This document shows positions 8,272-18,243 of a stretch of 64,000 nucleotides of DNA, in pieces. This DNA comes from Chryseobacterium aquaeductus (GTDB lineage Bacteria; Bacteroidota; Bacteroidia; Flavobacteriales; Weeksellaceae), in the NCBI RefSeq assembly GCF_905175375.1, contig NZ_CAJIMS010000001.1, positions 372,001 through 436,000 of the forward strand. Reading direction: 5' to 3'. The notes below the pieces were generated by a model. It ran no database searches. It worked only from the letters and a program-made list of their open reading frames with translations, and had not been told where the DNA came from. Every line of letters starts with the position of its first letter. The stretch's first letter is position 1. Position numbers and translations under genes: made by a program.

Positions 8272-9873
8272 TTATCTTCTTGTTCTAGCTTTATCGTTAG
8301 CTCTAGCATCTTGAGCTACACGGAAACCAATCCAACCATACCCAGAATTCTGAGTTTTGTATCTTCTTTGTCCCGGATCTAGCCAGTATGCAGAATCTTG
8401 CCAAGAACCTCCTTTGATCACTCTGATATCGTTCGTCATCGCAGAAGTTCTTTCTTTAGTATCTTTCTGTAATTTTACTCTGCCATTTGCATCTACTATA
8501 AATCTAGATGTAGGAGCATTGTACATATTGTAAGATGACGAAGAATCTGTTGCACTTCTATAATCTAAAGACGACATTCTGTCTCCATCTCTATAGTTTC
8601 TGTAGTCTGCAATAGTTTCTCTTTCAAACTGACCCGGAAGGTTTTTGTAAACCAATCTACCGTCAGACAAAGTATCATATTTAATAGAACCTTCTTCTAC
8701 CATTTTGTAAGTACCGTCTCCGTTTCTTACGATAGCCTGAGGCATATTTCCTCTGTAATAATTGAAATCGCTGGCATCTTCATCAATAACTGGTCTGTAA
8801 ACATCTGCCGTCCACTCAGAAACGTTTCCAAACATTCCATAGATACCAATATCATTTGAAGGGAACTGTCTTACGTCAGAAGTATTAGCTGCACCATCAT
8901 TTTTCCAACCTGGTAGTCCTGAGTAATCACCTCTACCTTGTTTGAAGTTAGCTAAGATCATACCTCTATCTTTACCCTTAGTACCTCTAAGCATATCGAT
9001 TTGTGGTTTCTTCTCTGTATAGCTGTTATATTCTCTGTTTTTCTCCATTCCAAGAGCTGCGTATTCCCATTCAACTTCTGTAGGAAGTCTGAATTTGGTA
9101 ACCATCGCTGAACTAGGAGATCTGTTTGCAGCAAGCAATCTTTGGTTGGTAGTTTTCATACCAGATTTCTGTTGCAATCTCTGCTCGTTGATGTATCCTT
9201 GCATTTCCGGATCATTCGATTTAAATTTATCCATGTTAAATGCGGTTCCACCCTGGTTATTAGATTCGTTGATGTACAAATCTTTTGCAATAATACCTGC
9301 CTGCATCAAAGCTTTTTCGTTTGCTCTGTCTGTCAACCATTCACAGTATCTGTTTGCTTGTGTCCAAGAAACACCTACTACCGGATAGTAATCATAGTTT
9401 TGATCTCTGAAATAGGTTTCATTATTATCATTTCTAGATAATTTGTTATCCCATAACAAAGTATCAGGTAATGCACCGTTATAGATTTCCTTAAAACTAG
9501 GATCACTAGGTGGGAATACATACTTCAACCATGTAAGGTATTCGCGGTATTCGTAGTTAGTAATTTCTGTTTCTCCGATAAAGAATGAGCTTACCTGCAT
9601 TCTGCGAGGCGAGTTATTCCAATCGTGCATTACATCATCTTTCACTAATCCCATGGTAAAAGTTCCACCTTCAACATATACCATTCCTGGCCAACCCTTC
9701 TGCTTTTGTTGCTTTCCTGCAAAAAACCAACCTTGTTTTTCGTTTGGTTTCCAACCTGTCTTGCTGACAAATTTTTTAGTACCACCTCCTTTGCTGGTAC
9801 TAGAGCCTCCACAGCTGGTTAATGCAAGCGTAGAACTTAATGCTATTAATGAAAACAACTTTAGTTTTTTCAT
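8272..9873 (-). CDS. gldJ: Gliding motility / T9SS lipoprotein GldJ
   Basis: This 533-residue lipoprotein has a signal peptide with lipobox LTSC followed by glycine/serine linker. A formylglycine-generating-enzyme-like (SUMF1) fold follows: GMVYVEGGTFTMGLVKDD, ITNYEYREYLTWLKYVFP, YPVVGVSWTQANRYCEWLTD, RLPTEVEWEYAALG, GNVSEWTADVYRP and a C-terminal RVIKGGSWQDSAYWL with GWIGFRVAQD. GldJ works in the outer membrane/periplasm with GldK, which has a related fold, in the type IX secretion and gliding apparatus. Position next to murF and divergent from porU-porV matches flavobacterial gldJ loci. Length is near that of F. johnsoniae GldJ. Confidence 0.92.
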   Translation of the reverse strand: MKKLKLFSLIALSSTLALTSCGGSSTSKGGGTKKFVSKTGWKPNEKQGWFFAGKQQKQKGWPGMVYVEGGTFTMGLVKDDVMHDWNNSPRRMQVSSFFIGETEITNYEYREYLTWLKYVFPPSDPSFKEIYNGALPDTLLWDNKLSRNDNNETYFRDQNYDYYPVVGVSWTQANRYCEWLTDRANEKALMQAGIIAKDLYINESNNQGGTAFNMDKFKSNDPEMQGYINEQRLQQKSGMKTTNQRLLAANRSPSSAMVTKFRLPTEVEWEYAALGMEKNREYNSYTEKKPQIDMLRGTKGKDRGMILANFKQGRGDYSGLPGWKNDGAANTSDVRQFPSNDIGIYGMFGNVSEWTADVYRPVIDEDASDFNYYRGNMPQAIVRNGDGTYKMVEEGSIKYDTLSDGRLVYKNLPGQFERETIADYRNYRDGDRMSSLDYRSATDSSSSYNMYNAPTSRFIVDANGRVKLQKDTKERTSAMTNDIRVIKGGSWQDSAYWLDPGQRRYKTQNSGYGWIGFRVAQDARANDKARTRR

Positions 9874-10038
9874 AGTCGATATAAATATTATTCAAAGTAC
9901 AAAGAAAAAATAAATTATTCAATAAATCAAGTAAAGATTTGATTTTTTTTGAAAACGTTAACAAATTAATTTTATTGTATCACTGTTTAATTCTAAAATT
10001 TTCATTTATTTTGTAATTTAGAAATTTCAAAAACTAAC

Positions 10039-13000
10039 ATGAGACTAAAAACGACTCTATTCTTTCTATTCGCTTTTATATCAACGACTTGGGCTCAAAG
10101 AATCTCAATAGAATGGGACGGAGCAAAAATCGAAGACTTTGGCGATGTGAAAAAGAATCTCCCCAGCTTTAAAAATGAAGGTTTTTCTTTCAACCAAAAT
10201 AATATTTTTATTCTAAACAAACAAAAAATTGGTGAAAATCAATTAAAAGTTTCTAATCTCGTGTGGGAAACTGTTTCTAATAGAGAATTGTTTGACATTA
10301 GTAAGGATCTTCTGCCAGATTACGACATCGCAGATATTAATTATTATTATTCTGAAGGCGAAAGATTTGCCAGTGTGAATGTAGGTTTATTTAAAAATGT
10401 GAAAGGACGAGTGCAAAGACTTTCTTCCTTCGAAATAACACCATCTAATCAGTCTGCAAATTTTAGTGCAAAAAAAGTAGGAACTACAGCCAACCCTTTA
10501 GCAACCGGAGGCTTCTATAAAATAAAAGTAGACAAATCAGGGATCTTTAAAATTACCGCGCAATTTTTGAGAGATAATGGTATTAATCCTTCTAGCGTCA
10601 ATCCCAAGAACTTTAGAATCTACGGAAATGGTGGTGTGATGCTTCCGGAATACAATCAGGATGTAAAATACAGTGCTCTTCAGGAAAATTCTATACAAGT
10701 TGTAGGAGAAGAAGACAACGTTTGGAACGATGCAGATTATGCTTTGTTTTATGCTCAAGGTCCCAATGGTTATAATTTGTACAATACAGGAAACGGTAAT
10801 GGTTTCAAAAGAAATGACACAAGACAAGATCGCAGCGAAAATGTAAAAAATATCTACGAAGATTTTTCTTACTATTATATTAATTTTGATAAAGGTGCAG
10901 GAAAAAGAGTACAAAACATTGACTTAAATCTACCAACAACTCCACCCATAACGAGATATGATGATTACCAAGTCATCAACACAGATCAAAAAAACCTGAT
11001 GAAAGTAGGTAGAATTTGGGTTGAAGATTCTCCTTTTTCAACAGAAAAAACGATCACTTTTAATCTAAAATCACCGATCCAAGGATCTGATGTAATAAAA
11101 TACAGAACACAAGTAGTTGGTTTCAAATCTCAACAAAACAGTGTAGGATTTACAATTAATAATCAAAACCCTATTACTTTACCTACAGTAGGATCAGCAA
11201 TTACCACTGATTTTTTTCCTCTAAATTACAACGGTACAATCACAGGTCTAAGCGGAAATCAAATTTCTTTTAAATACACTCCCAATATTACAATTAACCC
11301 AAACGGAAACTTTCATTTTGATTATGTAGAAGTTCAGTACAAAGAAGATCTGAAATTCAACGGAAGCCAGATGAATTTCCGTGATTTTTCTCTTCAAAGT
11401 GGAACTAACACCAATTATGGTTTTAGCATTTCTTCAGCATCCGGTATCGAGCAGGTTTGGGATGTTACCGATATTACCAATGCCAACAGAAGAGTGAACA
11501 AAGCTGCAGGAACAGGTACATTTAACTTTGCTTACATAACTTCAAATATTGATTTTAATAATGAATTTGTAGCTTTCCGTGCAGATGCGGCCTTCTCTCC
11601 ACAGTTTGTAGAAAGAATAAATAACCAAAATCTTTCTGCTCTGCAAAACGTAGATTATCTGATTATTGCTACGCCGGAAATGACTTCTCAGGCTCAGAGA
11701 TTGGCAAATTACCATCAGACAAAAAATAATTTTAATGTTCAGATTGTAGATCCAGCAAAAATCTACAACGAATTTGGAAGTGGCAGCAGAGATCTTACGG
11801 CTATCAGAGATTTTGTTTCAAAATTGAATACTCCACTTGGAAGTTTGAAGTATGTTTTCATTTTGGGAGATGCTTCTTTTGACTACAAAAACAGAGTTGC
11901 AAACAATTCTAATATTGTATCAAGCTACGAAAGTGAAGAGTCTGGAGACTTTATCAGCTCTTTTGTTACGGATGATTATATTGTGATGACAAAACCTCAG
12001 TCTTCAACTTTTCTTTCAAACAATTTGCCCGATTTACCTGTTGGAAGAATCCCAGCGGCTAATTCAAGCGAAGCGGCAAACATGATGGATAAAACTCTTG
12101 CTTACTACAATTCTTTATCTGGACAATCTACCCCGTTTGGCGAATGGAGAATGAAGCTTGATTTTGTAGTAGATGATGATAACGATGGCGGAATACCTTT
12201 CCATACAGTAATGAATAATACATTGGAAACTACTTTCGAAATACCGGCGAGTACCACACTTAAAGAATACAATGTAAAAAAACTTTATCTAGATGCTTTT
12301 TCGGGTCAGAGTACTGCAGGTGGAAGAAGGTATCCTCAGGTTAATCAGGCAATTTTTAATGATTTGGGCAATAGTTTGTATCTTTTTTACTTCGGACATG
12401 GTGGTATCAACGGATGGGCACAGGAAAGGGTATTTACTTTAGACGAGATTCAAAATGCCAATAATTTTTCTAATGTATACAGCAGATTCCCTTTTATATC
12501 AACCATTACTTGTGAATTTACATTATGGGATGAGCCAGGTACTGCATCTGCAGGAGAACAATTGATGAAATTAAAACAAGGAGGTCCTTCTACGATGATT
12601 ACTTCTAGCCGTGCAGTTGGTGTAGGATACGGAATTGATTTTACCAATCTTTACACAAAAGATATTTTTAAATTAGTTAATGATGATTTCATACCTGTAG
12701 GAGACGCTCATTTAAATGCTAAAAAACTAAGACCGGGAGATCCTAATCACTTAAAAGTAAACTTATTGGGAGATCCTGCGATGAAACTGAGCAGACCTCA
12801 AAGATTATTGGTTATTGATAATATTGACACTCCTGTTCCCGGTTTGATCAGAGGATTAGATTTTGTAACCATCACAGGGCATATTAACAATTCAAATGGC
12901 TCTACCAATACTACTTTCAACGGAAGAGTTGTTATTAATATTTTCGATAAAAGATTAAACAAAAGTACCTTAAATAACAATGGTGCTCTTACGCCGATTT

Positions 13001-13929
13001 TAAATTACACTGAAGAAGGAAGTGCTATCGTAAAAGCTTCCGGAACTGCAGTAAATGGTGTTTTCACAATACAATTTTACGTTCCGAAAGACATTAACTA
13101 CGCCGTGGGTGAAGGAAGAATGTTGGGATATGCAGACAATAAATCGATTGACGTGTTTAACAATCGTGCGGTGCAGGTAGGTGATATCAACCCGAACGGA
13201 ATCAACGATAACGAGCCGCCAAAAGTGAAGTTGTATATGAATAATACCAATTTTGCCAATGGAGGAATTACCAACCAAAGCCCAATGCTTCTAGCATGTG
13301 TTACCGATGATACAGGAATAAATTCTACAGGATCTGGTATTGGTCATGATATTACTGTATATTTGGACGGACAAATTATTAACACCATCGTTTTAAACGA
13401 TTTCTTCGCTTCAGGTGAAGGTAATGGTTGTCTTAATCCTGGTTTGGCAGATTATCAGAAAGGAAACGTAACCTACCCTTTTAGAAATCTTTCGATAGGA
13501 CAACATCAACTGACATTTAAAGTATGGGATATAAACAATAATTCGACAACTGAAACGTTAAACTTTGAAGTTAAAGATGAAGCAGATCAGCATTTGATAA
13601 TCAACAGACCGCTGAACTGGCCAAATCCTTTTACTAACAAAACATATATACATTTTGAGCATAATTGTGATGATATTCTTGATGTAAACGTTCAAATTTA
13701 TACAATTACAGGAAAATTAGTAAGAACTTTGAGTCAGCCTGTTGTTGCAGAACCGTTCCTACAGGGCTTTAGAACACCACGTCAGGCAATAGAATGGGAC
13801 GGAAAAGATGATTTTGGAGATACAGTAGCAAAAGGTACGTATATTTTTAAGATATTTGCAAAAAGCCAAAATCAAGAAAAATGCAAAGGAAGTGCTACAG
13901 CTGTAGAAAAAATGGTACTTTTGAAGTAA
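10039..13929 (+). CDS. porU: Type IX secretion system sortase PorU
   Basis: A 1296-residue secreted protein with a signal peptide ending STTWAQ. The C25 (gingipain-like) peptidase domain lies at about residues 530-930, with catalytic His787 (YFGHGGINGWAQ) and Cys825 (FISTITCEFTLWDEP). The C-terminus (WPNPFTNKTYIHFEH, VQIYTITGKLVRTL, IEWDGKDDFGDTVAKGTYIF) is a FlgD/Por-like beta domain. PorU removes the C-terminal signal of T9SS cargo at the cell surface and attaches it to the membrane anchor. It is followed by its partner porV. Length and layout fit the family. Confidence 0.95.
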   Translation: MRLKTTLFFLFAFISTTWAQRISIEWDGAKIEDFGDVKKNLPSFKNEGFSFNQNNIFILNKQKIGENQLKVSNLVWETVSNRELFDISKDLLPDYDIADINYYYSEGERFASVNVGLFKNVKGRVQRLSSFEITPSNQSANFSAKKVGTTANPLATGGFYKIKVDKSGIFKITAQFLRDNGINPSSVNPKNFRIYGNGGVMLPEYNQDVKYSALQENSIQVVGEEDNVWNDADYALFYAQGPNGYNLYNTGNGNGFKRNDTRQDRSENVKNIYEDFSYYYINFDKGAGKRVQNIDLNLPTTPPITRYDDYQVINTDQKNLMKVGRIWVEDSPFSTEKTITFNLKSPIQGSDVIKYRTQVVGFKSQQNSVGFTINNQNPITLPTVGSAITTDFFPLNYNGTITGLSGNQISFKYTPNITINPNGNFHFDYVEVQYKEDLKFNGSQMNFRDFSLQSGTNTNYGFSISSASGIEQVWDVTDITNANRRVNKAAGTGTFNFAYITSNIDFNNEFVAFRADAAFSPQFVERINNQNLSALQNVDYLIIATPEMTSQAQRLANYHQTKNNFNVQIVDPAKIYNEFGSGSRDLTAIRDFVSKLNTPLGSLKYVFILGDASFDYKNRVANNSNIVSSYESEESGDFISSFVTDDYIVMTKPQSSTFLSNNLPDLPVGRIPAANSSEAANMMDKTLAYYNSLSGQSTPFGEWRMKLDFVVDDDNDGGIPFHTVMNNTLETTFEIPASTTLKEYNVKKLYLDAFSGQSTAGGRRYPQVNQAIFNDLGNSLYLFYFGHGGINGWAQERVFTLDEIQNANNFSNVYSRFPFISTITCEFTLWDEPGTASAGEQLMKLKQGGPSTMITSSRAVGVGYGIDFTNLYTKDIFKLVNDDFIPVGDAHLNAKKLRPGDPNHLKVNLLGDPAMKLSRPQRLLVIDNIDTPVPGLIRGLDFVTITGHINNSNGSTNTTFNGRVVINIFDKRLNKSTLNNNGALTPILNYTEEGSAIVKASGTAVNGVFTIQFYVPKDINYAVGEGRMLGYADNKSIDVFNNRAVQVGDINPNGINDNEPPKVKLYMNNTNFANGGITNQSPMLLACVTDDTGINSTGSGIGHDITVYLDGQIINTIVLNDFFASGEGNGCLNPGLADYQKGNVTYPFRNLSIGQHQLTFKVWDINNNSTTETLNFEVKDEADQHLIINRPLNWPNPFTNKTYIHFEHNCDDILDVNVQIYTITGKLVRTLSQPVVAEPFLQGFRTPRQAIEWDGKDDFGDTVAKGTYIFKIFAKSQNQEKCKGSATAVEKMVLLK

Positions 13930-13985
13930 AATAATAAACAATTAAGAATATCAATATAAAACTGATAATATATAAAAGACAACAT

Positions 13986-15149
13986 ATGAATTTAACTACT
14001 AAACTGCTTGTGGGGATTGGTTTGAGTGCTGGGTTTTTAGGCTATGCACAAGATTTGAGTCAGGTAAGACCAGTATTAACCGGAGCTCCATTCCTGAGAA
14101 TTGCACCAGATGCAAGATCCGGAGGTATGGGAGATCAGGGGGTCGTTACTTCCCCAGATGCTTTCTCTCAATTTTGGAATGCAGCCAAATATCCTTTTAG
14201 CAGAACAAGTTCTTCTGTGGGTATCAACTACACACCTTACATGGGCAAGCTTACTAATGATGTATTTTTGTTATATGGAGCTTTCCATAAATTTGTAGGT
14301 CAGGAAGAGAGATCTACCATTTCTGCGAGTATTTATTATTTCAACATGGGTGAGGTAGATCTTACCAGTTTAGTAGGTAATGATGTAACTTCTTTGGGTA
14401 CTTCAAAACCAAACGAATTCTCCGCAGATATTGCTTATGGTCTTAAGCTTTCAGATTCTTATTCAATGGCAGTTACTGTTAGATATATCCGTTCAGATTT
14501 GGCCGGAGGATTCAACACAGACACTACACTGAAGCCAGCCAATAGTTTTGCGGTAGACGTTTCAGGATATTATACTTCTCCAAAATTCTCAAGTTTCGGA
14601 GGATATGACGGTAAACTGAATGCAGGTTTTGCAATTACCAATTTAGGTCCGAAATTGGATTACACAGGAAACGAAGAATCAAGATCTTATCTTCCTACTA
14701 TGGCAAGATTAGGAATTGGCTACGATATGTATTTAGATGATGTTAATAGAGTTGGTTTAAGCGTTGAAGGTTCAAAAATTTTGGTCCCTGGATCTGAATT
14801 CGTAGGAAACGACCCTAATACAAGACAGCCAATCTATGCAGTACCAAACGTAGGTGTAATCTCCGGAATTGGAAAATCTTTCAAAAACCCTGAATCTATC
14901 ATGTACAGCGGTGCATTAGAATATTCTTATGACAACGCATTTTCTGTAAGAGGAGGTTATTTTCACGAAAGCGAAGTACAAGGTGCAAGACAATTTGCTA
15001 CGGCAGGTATAGGTTTAAAATACCGTTCTTTCGGACTGGATATTTCTTATCTAATCAATATGTCTAAAATTAATACTGCTTTAGATAACACATTACGTTT
15101 CGGTCTTACCTGGAACATTGGTGACGAAACTTCGAACGTAGACTATTAG
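13986..15149 (+). CDS. porV: Type IX secretion outer-membrane protein PorV (LptO)
   Basis: A 387-residue FadL-like barrel protein with a signal peptide ending GYAQ and the PorV motif FLRIAPDARSGGMGDQGVVT followed by FSQFWNAAKYPF. Beta-strand repeats with aromatic ends continue to the C-terminal LRFGLTWNIGDE. PorV binds the C-terminal domain of T9SS substrates after translocation and brings them to PorU, the product of the gene 56 nt upstream in the same orientation. A strong terminator follows. Confidence 0.95.
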   Translation: MNLTTKLLVGIGLSAGFLGYAQDLSQVRPVLTGAPFLRIAPDARSGGMGDQGVVTSPDAFSQFWNAAKYPFSRTSSSVGINYTPYMGKLTNDVFLLYGAFHKFVGQEERSTISASIYYFNMGEVDLTSLVGNDVTSLGTSKPNEFSADIAYGLKLSDSYSMAVTVRYIRSDLAGGFNTDTTLKPANSFAVDVSGYYTSPKFSSFGGYDGKLNAGFAITNLGPKLDYTGNEESRSYLPTMARLGIGYDMYLDDVNRVGLSVEGSKILVPGSEFVGNDPNTRQPIYAVPNVGVISGIGKSFKNPESIMYSGALEYSYDNAFSVRGGYFHESEVQGARQFATAGIGLKYRSFGLDISYLINMSKINTALDNTLRFGLTWNIGDETSNVDY

Positions 15150-15175
15150 AAAATAGTTTATTCAAATAAATAATT

Positions 15176-15211
15176 AAAAAGCTTTCAGATAATTTTTCTG
15201 AAAGCTTTTTT
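15176..15211. terminator. Bidirectional terminator between porV and WYL regulator
   Basis: A 14-bp stem formed by AAAAAGCTTTCAGA and TCTGAAAGCTTTTT closes a 7-nt loop, with T runs on both strands. It lies between convergent ends of porV and the regulator gene. Confidence 0.9.
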
Positions 15212-15247
15212 GTTATCATATCAGTGTAAATCGCTATGATTTAAATA

Positions 15248-16204
15248 TCAAAATTCGTTCTTTTGAGAAATTCTATCAACTAATTTTTTTATTTTAATCT
15301 TCAAAGATTCCGGTTGCAGAATCTCGGCATAGTCTGCAAAGGTAATTAGCCAGCGCGGAAACCCTTCATCTATCCATTCGGTTTCAAAGGTTAGCACGCA
15401 GCCTTCCTCAGTTTCAACCTCATCTATCAATCCGTAATACCTTTTTGAATTTACCAGATGTCCCATTATTTTTTTATCAACCAGAAGTTTTACTATTATT
15501 TTTTCACCATTTCCTGTCGTTCTATGGTCGCTTATTTTTCCGTATTCCTGCGAAAAAGAGTTTTCAATTTTTACAATTTGTAAAATTCTGTCAATCCTAA
15601 ACTGACGAAAATCTTTCCTCAAAGTACAATAAGCCATCACGTACCAAAAATTAAATTCATAAAAAATACCGACTGCCTCAATTATTCGTTCGTGAATTTC
15701 ACCACCTACATTTTGGTAGTTCATTTTTAATTGTCTTTTATCTGAAATACTTTCTAAAATTGTGGGAATAATATTTTTAATGGAGTCATCAGGTTTTTGA
15801 TGGTAATCGAAAATATCGATTTGGTTTTCAATATTCTGAATCAATTTTTTATCCGAATTCCTCAGTACCGAACGCAGTTTTTCCATCGCCGACTGATAAT
15901 GATTTCCCAAACTTTGATGAGAAAATTTCTGCATCAGTTTTTCAGCAGTAATGAAACTTAAAACTTCTTCTTTGGTAAACATCACAGGCGGAAGCTTGTA
16001 ACCATCCATTAAAGAATATCCACTTCCGGCCTCGCCAACAATCGGAATTCCGGCATTTTCTAGGGTTTTTACATCACGATAAATTGTTCTCAAACTTACC
16101 TCAAATTTTTCCGCTAAATCTTGTGCGCGTACCAAAGGTTTAGATTGCAACTGCGTAAGAATTGCTGTAACACGGTCTATTTTTTTAAGATAATGATCAT
16201 TCAT
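15248..16204 (-). CDS. HTH/WYL-domain transcriptional regulator (YafY type)
   Basis: A 318-residue protein with an N-terminal winged helix (about residues 1-58: KIDRVTAILTQLQSKPLVRA, LAEKFEVSLRTIYRDVKTLE) and a GYSLMDGYKLPPVMFT stretch, then a WYL domain (about 140-220: EAVGIFYEFNFWYVMAYCTL, FRQFRIDRI) and a WCX-like C-terminus (EWIDEGFPRWLITFADYAEI). WYL regulators sense small ligands or nucleic acids and control transcription. A TTG two codons upstream is in frame, but ATG at 16204 is the better start. The target is unknown. Confidence 0.87.
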   Translation of the reverse strand: MNDHYLKKIDRVTAILTQLQSKPLVRAQDLAEKFEVSLRTIYRDVKTLENAGIPIVGEAGSGYSLMDGYKLPPVMFTKEEVLSFITAEKLMQKFSHQSLGNHYQSAMEKLRSVLRNSDKKLIQNIENQIDIFDYHQKPDDSIKNIIPTILESISDKRQLKMNYQNVGGEIHERIIEAVGIFYEFNFWYVMAYCTLRKDFRQFRIDRILQIVKIENSFSQEYGKISDHRTTGNGEKIIVKLLVDKKIMGHLVNSKRYYGLIDEVETEEGCVLTFETEWIDEGFPRWLITFADYAEILQPESLKIKIKKLVDRISQKNEF

Positions 16205-16343
16205 GAACAAGTAGAATTTAAGCTCATAAATTTAAGTTGAAAATATAGAAAACGCTCAATAAAATAAAGATTTTAGATTTTTGCTTATCGATAGAAACCT
16301 AAGTATTCTCTTTAATCTTTAATGATTTAACAAAAATCAAAAA

Positions 16344-18152
16344 CTAATTATCTCGAAAAGAATTCACCAGTCTATCAAGATTCAAACTTCTAGCCGATGC
16401 ATCAAAAATTTCACGGTACGTACCATTCGTTTGCACCAATTCATCATGCGTTCCGTTTTCTACCACATGACCTTTTTTCATTACATAAATTTTATCCGAA
16501 TCTAAAATCTGAGACAGAGAATGTGAAATAATCACCACCGTTCTACCCTCTTTGATGGCATCCAACGAGTTTTTAATTTGTTCGGTAGCAATTGCATCAA
16601 GACTTGCAGTGGGCTCATCTAAGAAAATAATCGGTGGGTTTTTCAGAAACAATCTGGCAATGGCAATTCTCTGTTGTTGTCCGCCCGAGAGTTGTGTAGC
16701 ATCGTGATTATATTTTTCCGGAAGATCCATAATCTGCTCATGGAGATACGCTTTTTTGGCAGCTTCCTGCACATCATCAAAACCCGCATCCATTTTTCCG
16801 TATCGAATATTGTCTTCAATACTTCCCTGAAAAATATGGTTTTTTTGTAAAACTAAACCAATATCGTCTCGCAGATAAGCGTTATCATATTTATTTAAAT
16901 TAAATCCGTCCAGCAAAATCTCTCCAGAATCCGGAAGATAAAATTTGCATAAAAGATTAATAATCGTAGATTTTCCTGCACCACTCAGACCCACAAGAGC
17001 TGTTGTTTTTCCGTTTTCAATGGTCATAGAAACATCGTGTAAAGCTTGTGTGCCATTAGGATAAGAGAAATTAACATTTTTCAGCTCAAAATTTCCTGAA
17101 GTTATGGTCTCTTTCAAAGTGCCGCTGGGTTCAGCCTCTTCATCAGCGTTTAAAATATCAAAGTAACCTTCAGCATAAATCATGGCATCATTCATATCGT
17201 CATAAATTCTATGCAATTGACGAATTGGCGACGAAACATTATTGAACAACATGATGTGGAGCATGATCGCACCTATTGTCATTTGCTGATTAAGCACCAG
17301 ATAAACGGTAAGCAGAATAATCAAAACCACGCCAATTTGCTCTATAAAAGTTTTTAAACCTTCGTAGATAAAACTGGTTTTTCGAGTATACATCTGGCTT
17401 TCCATCAATTGCATCTGAAGATCAAACTGCTTTTTTCCTTCAAATTTTTCTCTTACAAAACTTTTAATTACTAAAATTGAGTTGATTAAATTTAATAATC
17501 CTGAAGTTTTTTGTTCCCTTTGATTTCTGAGCTGTCTTCGTACTCCGCCTAGTTTTTTTGCCTGCATAGAAGTCACATAAAAATAAATCGGGACAATAAT
17601 TGTGGAGACGAGCCCAACATAGACATTCTGCATATACATGATTACCAATGCAATAATTGCATTAGAAAACATCGGTAAAATATCAATAAAAAAGTTTTGA
17701 ACGAGTTTGGTTAAACTTTCTATTCCACGATCGATCCTGGTTTGCAATTTTCCGGAAGCGTGATTTTCATCACCGAAATAAGCAACTTTGTAAGTAAGAA
17801 TTTTATCGATTGCAGATTGCGCTAAGACAGAACTTACATTAATTCTAATCTTTTCACCGTAAAATTTTTGTCCGAAACTGATGAAAATATTCGCTATTTC
17901 TTTTCCTAAAAGTATCGCAGATATCACGATGAGAATATGAATACCTTCTGACATCGGACTCGGAAGTTTTGTAAGTTTTTCAACCTCATCAACGGTATAT
18001 TTTAGCACTACAGCATTTACCTGAGCGGTTATTGCTCCTAAAAAAGTGAGAAACAAAGTTCCGTAAATCATCAAACGATATGGTCTGATGAAGGGTTTCA
18101 GCTGTCTGTAAATCCCAAAAATACTGAGTGCTCTGTTAAAAGGTTTTGCCAT
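16344..18152 (-). CDS. ABC exporter, fused permease and ATPase (MsbA-like)
   Basis: The 602-residue half-transporter has a six-helix ABC transmembrane domain (about residues 25-325) and a C-terminal nucleotide-binding domain with Walker A GLSGAGKST (Lys394), Q-loop LVLQKNHIFQ, signature LSGGQQQR, Walker B IIFLDEPTAS and H-loop VVIISHSLSQ. It would act as a homodimer, or with another half, in the inner membrane to export lipids, peptides or drugs. Lipid A flippase is possible, but the substrate cannot be told from sequence. It lies downstream of lptB on the same strand after a terminator. Confidence 0.88.
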   Translation of the reverse strand: MAKPFNRALSIFGIYRQLKPFIRPYRLMIYGTLFLTFLGAITAQVNAVVLKYTVDEVEKLTKLPSPMSEGIHILIVISAILLGKEIANIFISFGQKFYGEKIRINVSSVLAQSAIDKILTYKVAYFGDENHASGKLQTRIDRGIESLTKLVQNFFIDILPMFSNAIIALVIMYMQNVYVGLVSTIIVPIYFYVTSMQAKKLGGVRRQLRNQREQKTSGLLNLINSILVIKSFVREKFEGKKQFDLQMQLMESQMYTRKTSFIYEGLKTFIEQIGVVLIILLTVYLVLNQQMTIGAIMLHIMLFNNVSSPIRQLHRIYDDMNDAMIYAEGYFDILNADEEAEPSGTLKETITSGNFELKNVNFSYPNGTQALHDVSMTIENGKTTALVGLSGAGKSTIINLLCKFYLPDSGEILLDGFNLNKYDNAYLRDDIGLVLQKNHIFQGSIEDNIRYGKMDAGFDDVQEAAKKAYLHEQIMDLPEKYNHDATQLSGGQQQRIAIARLFLKNPPIIFLDEPTASLDAIATEQIKNSLDAIKEGRTVVIISHSLSQILDSDKIYVMKKGHVVENGTHDELVQTNGTYREIFDASARSLNLDRLVNSFRDN

Positions 18153-18170
18153 GAATTGGTTTTATAGAAA

Positions 18171-18203
18171 AAACGTACCGTTTCTGTGAGAAAAGGTACG
18201 TTT
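18171..18203 (-). terminator. Terminator after lptB
   Basis: AAACGTACC (18171-18179) and GGTACGTTT (18195-18203) form a 9-bp stem with a 15-nt loop. The minus strand continues into a T run just before the ABC exporter gene. Confidence 0.8.
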
Positions 18204-18243
18204 TATTATATTTTTTAACAAATAATTTTCTTTAATTTAAATT

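Noticed and set aside
9095..9913. Several plus-strand frames inside gldJ
   Set aside because: These overlap the strong GldJ coding sequence on the other strand and show no family features or ribosome binding sites.
10537..10914. Minus-strand frame of 125 codons inside porU
   Set aside because: It overlaps a well-supported PorU frame, and its composition is that of a complement shadow.
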